Source: Terrabacter terrigena (GTDB lineage Bacteria > Actinomycetota > Actinomycetes > Actinomycetales > Dermatophilaceae). From it: a stretch of DNA of 64,000 bases. Numbering within the stretch: position 1 is the first letter of the stretch; each line of letters starts with the position of its first letter. Location of the stretch: positions 186,001 through 250,000 of the forward strand of contig NZ_JBHTKH010000001.1 in NCBI RefSeq assembly GCF_042676085.1, read 5' to 3'. Below, piece after piece: positions 59,391 through 64,000 of this stretch. The notes below the pieces were generated by a model. It had not been told where the DNA came from, did no database searches, and saw only the letters and a program-made list of their open reading frames with translations. The position numbers and the translations under genes are program-made.

Positions 59391-59837
59391 CTGACCAGAC
59401 GTCTGCTCGCGACGACGGCGGCGCTCCTGGGCGCCGCCGTCGTGCTGTCCGCCTGCAACCGTGCGCCCGAGGTGGCCCTCGCCGCGCAGGCGTCCGCACC
59501 GGTGTGCGCCTCGGCGCAGTGGCCGGCAGACGTCAGTGGCCACCCCCGCGTGGCGACGCAGCCCGACGACGGCTCCGTCGCCGCCTGGGGCGATCCGGCG
59601 ATCATCGCCCGGTGCGGGCTCGACCCGCTCGCCCCCACGACCGACGACTGCGTCACGGTCGACGGCGTCGACTGGGTCGTGCGCCCGCTGAGCGACGGGT
59701 CGGCGGCCACGACCTACGGCCGCGACCCCGCGATCGAGGTGCTCGCCCCCGCCAGCTACGGCGCGGTGCCGCTCCTGCTCCCCGCCTTCACCGCCGTCGC
59801 CAAGACCCTCCCCGAGACCGGACGCCACTGCAGCTGA
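59391..59837 (+). CDS. DUF3515 lipoprotein with probable CTG start
   Basis: Actinobacterial lipoprotein with a classic signal: TRRLLATTAALLGAAVV and lipobox LSAC. The mature part has ASAQWPADVSGH, AAWGDPAIIARCGL, CVTVDGVDWVV and the two extra cysteines of the family, ending FTAVAKTLPETGRHCS. The frame has no ATG, GTG or TTG before the signal peptide; the only in-frame candidate is CTG 59391, 10 bases after the Lrp-like stop, giving 148 residues. The first canonical start (GTG 59442) would remove the signal peptide. The gene is a standard neighbour of ddl. Confidence 0.8.
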   Translation: MTRRLLATTAALLGAAVVLSACNRAPEVALAAQASAPVCASAQWPADVSGHPRVATQPDDGSVAAWGDPAIIARCGLDPLAPTTDDCVTVDGVDWVVRPLSDGSAATTYGRDPAIEVLAPASYGAVPLLLPAFTAVAKTLPETGRHCS

Positions 59838-59944
59838 CGGCGTGTGCCGTCCCGCCCGTCGTGCGCGCCCCCGGGCTGCGGTGGCCGGAGCGCGCGCAGA
59901 CGACGGCTGCGACCGCGCACGACGCCCTGAAGAGCGCCGGCGGG

Positions 59945-61081
59945 TCAGCGCAGGCCGGTGCGCCGCTCGAGGGCGAGCGAGAGCAGCTCGTCGATGAGGT
60001 CGGGGTAGTCGAGGCCCGAGGCGGCCCACATCCGCGGGTACATCGAGGTCGGGGTGAAGCCCGGCATGGTGTTGATCTCGTTGATGACGACCCGGCCGTC
60101 GTCGGTGTAGAAGCAGTCCACACGGGCGAGTCCCTCGCACCCGAGCGCCTCGAAGGCCTCCGCCGCGAGCCGCTGGACCTCCTTCGAGACCTGCTCGGGC
60201 ACGTCGGCCGGGCAGCTGAGGTCGACGTCGGCCTCGGCGAGGTACTTGGCCTCGAAGTCGTAGAAGGCGTGGTTGTCGTGGACCTGGATCTCGCCGACCT
60301 CCGACGTGCGCGGCCCGGAGGTGCCGTGGCCCTCGAGGACGGCGCACTCGATCTCGCGGCCGGCGATGCCGGCCTCGACGATGACCTTGGGGTCGTGCTC
60401 GCGCGCCACCTCGATGGCCGCCTCGAGGTCGGCGGGGTCGTCGACGCGGGTGATGCCCATCGACGACCCGGCGCGGGCGGGCTTGACGAAGAGCGGGTAG
60501 GCCAGTCCGGCGCAGGCGTCCATCGCTGCCGCCTTGTCGGAGCGCCACGCGCGGTCGGTGACGACGGCATACGGCCCTACGGGAAGGCCGTGCCCCGCGA
60601 AGACCACCTTCATGTAGTGCTTGTCCATGCCCGCGGCCGAGGCGAAGACGCCGGAGCCGACGTAGCGGACGTCGGAGAGGTCGAGGAAGCCCTGGAGGGT
60701 GCCGTCCTCGCCGAACGGGCCGTGCAGCAGCGGGAAGACGACGTCGACCTGCCCGAGCTCGCGCGGCGGCTGGCCCGACTCGAGCACCGTGAGCGACGTC
60801 TCGCGCGTCGAGAGCGGCAGCACGACGTGGGCGGGGCTCGCCTCGACCTCGGGCGTGCGGCCCGCGGTCAGCTCGAAGCGTGTGGGGTCGTCGGCGGCGA
60901 GCACCCACTGCCCGTCACGTGCGATGCCGATCGGCACGACGTCGTACTTGCTGCGGTCGATGGCGCGCAGCACGCCGGCTGCGGTCGCGCAGGAGACGGC
61001 GTGCTCCGAGGAGCGACCCCCGAAGACGATGGCGACGCGGGGGCGGCTCTGCTGCTCGGGCTGGGGCTGGTCCGTGGTCAT
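59945..61081 (-). CDS. ddl: D-alanine-D-alanine ligase
   Basis: Makes the D-Ala-D-Ala end of the peptidoglycan stem. ATP-grasp enzyme of 378 residues: VAIVFGGRSSEHAVSC at the start, FPLLHGPFGEDGTLQGF, VGSGVFASAAGMDKHYMK, FVKPARAGSSMGITRV and VINEINTMPGFTPTSMYP. The ending YPDLIDELLSLALER is typical. The frame opens further upstream, but ATG 61081 is the natural start. Divergent from the cystathionine-type enzyme by 49 bases. Confidence 0.97.
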   Translation of the reverse strand: MTTDQPQPEQQSRPRVAIVFGGRSSEHAVSCATAAGVLRAIDRSKYDVVPIGIARDGQWVLAADDPTRFELTAGRTPEVEASPAHVVLPLSTRETSLTVLESGQPPRELGQVDVVFPLLHGPFGEDGTLQGFLDLSDVRYVGSGVFASAAGMDKHYMKVVFAGHGLPVGPYAVVTDRAWRSDKAAAMDACAGLAYPLFVKPARAGSSMGITRVDDPADLEAAIEVAREHDPKVIVEAGIAGREIECAVLEGHGTSGPRTSEVGEIQVHDNHAFYDFEAKYLAEADVDLSCPADVPEQVSKEVQRLAAEAFEALGCEGLARVDCFYTDDGRVVINEINTMPGFTPTSMYPRMWAASGLDYPDLIDELLSLALERRTGLR

Positions 61082-61130
61082 CAGACGAGACTCTATCCCG
61101 ACGCCAGGGGGCCACTCGTACGCTGAACGG

Positions 61131-62216
61131 ATGGCCAGCGAAGCAGATCCGGAGCTCCTGCACGTCGAGACCTTCGTCGTGGCGGCGGGGCGTCCCGAGC
61201 GCTCCCCCGGGTCGTCGGCGAACGTCCCGGTCGAGCTCACCTCGACGTATGCCGCCGACGGTGACGTCAACTACGCCCGCTCGGGCAACCCGACGTGGAA
61301 CGCCTTCGAGGAGGCCCTCGGCGGGCTCGAGGGTGGTCGCGCGCTGGTGCACGCCTCGGGGATGGGCGCGATCTCGGCCGCGCTCTCGCTGCTGCCCCCC
61401 GGGGGCACGGTCGTGGCGCCCGACACCACCTACAACGGCACCGGCGACCTGCTCGTCGCCCACGAGAAGGCGGGAGGCACGGTCGTACGCATCCACGCCA
61501 CCGACACGGCACGCTTCCTGGCCGCGCTGGAGTCGGCCGACCTGCTGTGGCTCGAGTCACCGACCAACCCGCTCATGGACGTCACGGAGCTGGAGGTCGT
61601 GCTCGGCCGGGCTCGCGAGCTCGGCGTGACGAGCGTCGTCGACAACACCCTGTCGACTCCCCTGCTCTGCCGGCCGCTCACGCTCGGCGCCGACGTCGTC
61701 GTGCACTCGGTGACCAAGTACCTCTCCGGCCACAGCGACGTCGTGCTCGGCGCCACCGTGGTCGCCGACACCGAGCGGGGACGCAGCATCGGCGAGCGGC
61801 TGTTCCGCCACCGCACCCTGCACGGCGCGATCGCCGGCCCGCTCGAGGTGTTCCTCGCCCTGCGCGGCCTGCGCACCCTTTCGGTCCGCTTCGAGCGGGC
61901 GAGCGCCAGCGCCGCCGAGCTCGCCCGCCGCCTCGCCGACCACCCGGGCGTGGAGCGCGTGCGCTACCCCGGCGTGGGGGCGATCCTGTCGATCGACGTG
62001 GCGGGCGACGCCGAGGCCGCCGAGCGCGTGTGCAGCGCCACACGCCTGTGGCTGCACTCGACGAGCCTCGGCGGCGTCGAGTCCCAGGTCGAACGGCGCC
62101 GACGACACCCGTCCGAGTCCGAGCAGGTGCCGCCCAACCTCCTGCGCCTCTCGGTCGGCATCGAGCACGTCGACGACCTGTGGGCCGACCTCGACCAGGC
62201 GCTGCGCGCGATCTGA
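61131..62216 (+). CDS. Cys/Met metabolism PLP enzyme (cystathionine gamma-lyase/synthase-like)
   Basis: 361 residues of fold-type I. It has YARSGNPTWNAFEEALGGLE, ALVHASGMGAISAALSLLPP, WLESPTNPLMDV, SVVDNTLSTPLL and the PLP Lys in HSVTKYLSGHSD. The region after VERVRYPG is about 20 residues shorter than usual: YPGV is followed directly by GAILSIDVAG. The end LLRLSVGIEHVDDLWADL is normal. The exact reaction (lyase or synthase) cannot be fixed. Start ATG 61131. Transsulfuration-type enzymes in this position are common in actinobacteria. Confidence 0.85.
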   Translation: MASEADPELLHVETFVVAAGRPERSPGSSANVPVELTSTYAADGDVNYARSGNPTWNAFEEALGGLEGGRALVHASGMGAISAALSLLPPGGTVVAPDTTYNGTGDLLVAHEKAGGTVVRIHATDTARFLAALESADLLWLESPTNPLMDVTELEVVLGRARELGVTSVVDNTLSTPLLCRPLTLGADVVVHSVTKYLSGHSDVVLGATVVADTERGRSIGERLFRHRTLHGAIAGPLEVFLALRGLRTLSVRFERASASAAELARRLADHPGVERVRYPGVGAILSIDVAGDAEAAERVCSATRLWLHSTSLGGVESQVERRRRHPSESEQVPPNLLRLSVGIEHVDDLWADLDQALRAI

Positions 62217-62271
62217 CATCGAGCCCTGCCCGCGGGCGAAGGGCGCCGGTGTGAGGCAGCCCGGCTGACGG

Positions 62272-62844
62272 TCACTGCCCGACTCGGCCGTCGACGCACT
62301 CACGCAGCAGGTCGGCGTGGCCGCAGTGCCTGGCGTACTCCTCGATGCGGTGCACCATCAGCTCACGCACGGCGATCCTGCTCTTGCCGAGGCGCTGGCC
62401 GAGGTCGGGGTGGGCGGCGAGCGCGGCGTCGGTCTCGGACTGCTCTCGCGCCAGGTCTGCGTAGGCCGCGTCCACGACCGCCGGCTCGCCGACGGCACCG
62501 TCGAAGTCGCCGTCCGAGCTGGCGTCGGTGTCGGGGTAGAGCTTGGGCAGCGGCCCGTCGGTGGTGATCCAGCTGCGCCAGTCCCGCTCCACCTCCGCGA
62601 GGTGACGCACCAGCCCGAGCAGCGACATCGACGAGGGCGGCACCGAGCGTCTGGCCAGCTGCTGGGCGTCGAGCCCTTCGCACTTCATCAGGAGGGTGAG
62701 CCGGTAGTCCCTCAGGTAGTCCTGCAGGGTGGCGAGCTCGCCGTCCGGACTCGCGCCGTCGGTGTTGCGGGGGTCGTCGTCGGGGTCGGTCCACATGTCG
62801 GGGTAGACGGTGGCGCTGGTCCATCGGGTGGGCTGCTCGCTCAT
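62272..62844 (-). CDS. DinB/DUF664 family protein
   Basis: 190 residues of the DinB-like four-helix bundle, DUF664 subgroup. It has LQDYLRDYRLTLLMKCEGL, RRSVPPSSMSLLGLVRHLAEVERDW (first His), and ELMVHRIEEYARHCGHADLLRE (second and third His). Three His suggest a bound metal. DUF664 proteins include mycothiol-dependent enzymes; substrate unknown. ATG 62844 is chosen over an upstream start. Convergent with the PLP enzyme gene. Confidence 0.85.
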   Translation of the reverse strand: MSEQPTRWTSATVYPDMWTDPDDDPRNTDGASPDGELATLQDYLRDYRLTLLMKCEGLDAQQLARRSVPPSSMSLLGLVRHLAEVERDWRSWITTDGPLPKLYPDTDASSDGDFDGAVGEPAVVDAAYADLAREQSETDAALAAHPDLGQRLGKSRIAVRELMVHRIEEYARHCGHADLLRECVDGRVGQ

Positions 62845-62957
62845 CCCGCCATGCTCGTCCGCCCAGCTCGTGACGGCCACCGGGTTTCCGCGGCCGAGGG
62901 GTCGACGCTCTCGGGGAGGGGCGGGGGTCAGGGCGGGTCGGGCGGATCCGATGGTGG

Positions 62958-63962
62958 TCAGTGCTTCTCGGCCTTGAGGTCGCGCGACATGAGGCGGGGC
63001 CCGACCTCACTCGCCGAGTGGCCGTCGCGGATCACGGCGACGACCTGCTCGCAGATCGGCATGACGACGTCGTGCTGCTGCGCCAGCGTCAGGATCGACT
63101 GGCAGGACTTGACGCCCTCGGTCGTCGTGCGCAGCTCGGCTGTCGCCTCGTCGACGGTCATGCCGCGCCCGAGTCGCACGCCGAAGGAGTGGTTGCGCGA
63201 CAGCGGCGACATGCACGTGGCGATGAGGTCGCCGACGCCGGCGAGCCCCATGAAGGTCTGTGGGTGGGCGCCCAGGGCGAGTCCGAGGCGGGTCGTCTCG
63301 GCGAGCCCCCGGGTGATGATCGTCGCCTTGGTGTTGTCGCCGAAGCCCATCCCCTCGGCCATGCCCGACGCCAGTGCGACGACGTTCTTCGTGGCGCCGC
63401 ACACCTCGGCCCCGATGACGTCGGTGTCGGTGTAGGGCCGGAAGTACGGCGTGGCGCAGGCGCTCGCCACGCGCTCGGCCGCCTCCATGTCGGTGCAGGC
63501 GACGACGCCCGCCGCCGGCTGCCTGCGGGCGATCTCGGGCGCGAGGTTGGGGCCCGACACGACCACGATGCGGTTGTGCTCGACCTCGGCGGCCTCGGCG
63601 ATGACCTGGCTCATCCGCAGCGTGGTGCCGAGCTCGACGCCCTTCATGAGCGAGACCACCGGCGCGCTCGACGGGATGGAGGCACCCCAGTCCGAGAGGT
63701 TGGCGCGCAGGGTCTGCGAGGGCACCGCGACCACGACGACGTCGGCGCGGTCGAGCGCCTCGACCGGATCGGTGGTGGCCCGGACCGACTGTGGCAGCGC
63801 GAGCTCGGGCAGGTAGGCCTCGTTGCGGCCGCCGTTGATCGCATCGGCGACCTCGGCGCGGCGGGCCCACATGGTCACGTCGCAACCGGCGTCGGCGAGG
63901 ATCGCCCCGAAGGCGGTGCCCCAGTTGCCGCTGCCCATGACGGCCACGCGCGCAGCTGTCAC
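62958..63962 (-). CDS. gpsA: Glycerol-3-phosphate dehydrogenase [NAD(P)+]
   Basis: Makes sn-glycerol-3-phosphate for phospholipids. 334 residues: VAVMGSGNWGTAFGAILADAG (dinucleotide site), VVVAVPSQTLRANL, VSLMKGVE, VVVSGPNLAPEIA, GATKNVVALASGMAEGMGFG (catalytic Lys) and GLAGVGDLIATCMSPLSRNH. The C-terminal KSCQSILTLAQQHDVVMPICE is normal. GTG start; its first bases overlap the stop of the gene upstream. Confidence 0.97.
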   Translation of the reverse strand: MTAARVAVMGSGNWGTAFGAILADAGCDVTMWARRAEVADAINGGRNEAYLPELALPQSVRATTDPVEALDRADVVVVAVPSQTLRANLSDWGASIPSSAPVVSLMKGVELGTTLRMSQVIAEAAEVEHNRIVVVSGPNLAPEIARRQPAAGVVACTDMEAAERVASACATPYFRPYTDTDVIGAEVCGATKNVVALASGMAEGMGFGDNTKATIITRGLAETTRLGLALGAHPQTFMGLAGVGDLIATCMSPLSRNHSFGVRLGRGMTVDEATAELRTTTEGVKSCQSILTLAQQHDVVMPICEQVVAVIRDGHSASEVGPRLMSRDLKAEKH

Positions 63963-64000
63963 GAGGGCGCCCCGTCGCCGTGTCGACCGCCGTGCTTCTT
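63959..64000 (-). CDS. Unidentified upstream gene, last 13 codons only
   Basis: An open frame on the minus strand ends with KKHGGRHGDGAPS and a TGA that overlaps the gpsA start by 4 bases (GTGA). Only the tail is in the window, so it cannot be identified from sequence. In actinobacteria a lysophospholipid acyltransferase (plsC-like) often precedes gpsA, and a His- and Lys-rich tail would fit, but that is inference. Confidence 0.5.
   Translation of the reverse strand, partial: KKHGGRHGDGAPS

Noticed and set aside
298..61253. GTATGCCG as a replication-polarity (KOPS-like) or Chi-like sequence
   Set aside because: Copies are split 16 to 15 between strands, whereas such signals are strongly skewed along a replichore.

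Overview
The window looks like 64 kb of chromosomal core from a high-GC Gram-positive bacterium (Actinomycetota). Evidence for this is the strong G/C third-position bias, the many GTG starts, a DUF2469 protein, a DUF3515 lipoprotein, zinc-ribbon L28 and L32, and an amtB-glnB-glnD operon. The gene order (rpsB/tsf, dprA, comM, yraN, rnhB, lepB, rplS, trmD, rimM, rpsP, ffh, glnD/glnB/amtB, ftsY, smc, mutM, rnc, rpmF, coaD, rsmD, recG, DAK2, rpmB, thiL, ddl, gpsA) is the usual actinobacterial order. A member of the Micrococcales near Intrasporangiaceae/Dermatophilaceae is my best guess; that is inference from gene order, not a search result.

Layout. 1-2805: a two-component system (the kinase runs off the left edge) and a small monooxygenase-like membrane protein. 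2959-4760: tsf and rpsB. 5037-9074: a polytopic membrane protein, a DapC-like aminotransferase and a small secreted M23-like protein. 9242-20346: a long leftward block for recombination and DNA uptake/processing (xerC, dprA, comM, yraN), secretion (two signal peptidases), rnhB and ribosome/tRNA maturation (rplS, a trmD-acetyltransferase fusion, rimM, khpA, rpsP). 20519-26187: acetyltransferase, amidohydrolase, alpha/beta hydrolase, HtrA-like protease, ffh. 26314-31078: a NUDIX gene and the nitrogen operon amtB-glnB-glnD. 31303-36512: ftsY, a small membrane protein and smc. 36666-48878: metabolic and envelope genes (flavoprotein, chorismate mutase, acylphosphatase, OatA-like acyltransferase, dehydrogenase, MOSC protein, M3 peptidase, hydroxyacid-oxoacid transhydrogenase, FAD reductase, sodium symporter with a small partner). 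48938-63962: DNA repair, RNA processing and cofactor core (mutM, rnc, rpmF, yceD, coaD, rsmD, recG, DAK2, rpmB, thiL, ddl, gpsA).

Many leftward genes overlap by 4 bases (ATGA/GTGA), so transcription is largely polycistronic. SRP (ffh, ftsY) and signal peptidases together cover protein export; rpsP/rimM/trmD/rplS and rnc/rpmF cover ribosome assembly; amtB/glnB/glnD form one nitrogen-sensing unit with a possible GlnR site upstream.

I see no prophage, insertion sequence, CRISPR array, tRNA or rRNA gene, and no obvious defence island. No spacer between genes exceeds 300 bases. The most unusual signals are in the DNA rather than in gene content. An 8-mer, GTATGCCG, is strongly over-represented in spacers and genes, even forcing rare codons. 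A bipartite DnaA-box-like element occurs twice with an identical 19-base gap. There are also a 32-bp tandem repeat beside dprA and a 21-bp perfect inverted repeat between convergent genes. Protein-level oddities are a histidine kinase with an extra C-terminal membrane part, a TrmD-acetyltransferase fusion, an acetyltransferase with a degenerate P-loop-like tail and an HtrA-like protease without a membrane anchor. All counts were made by eye.
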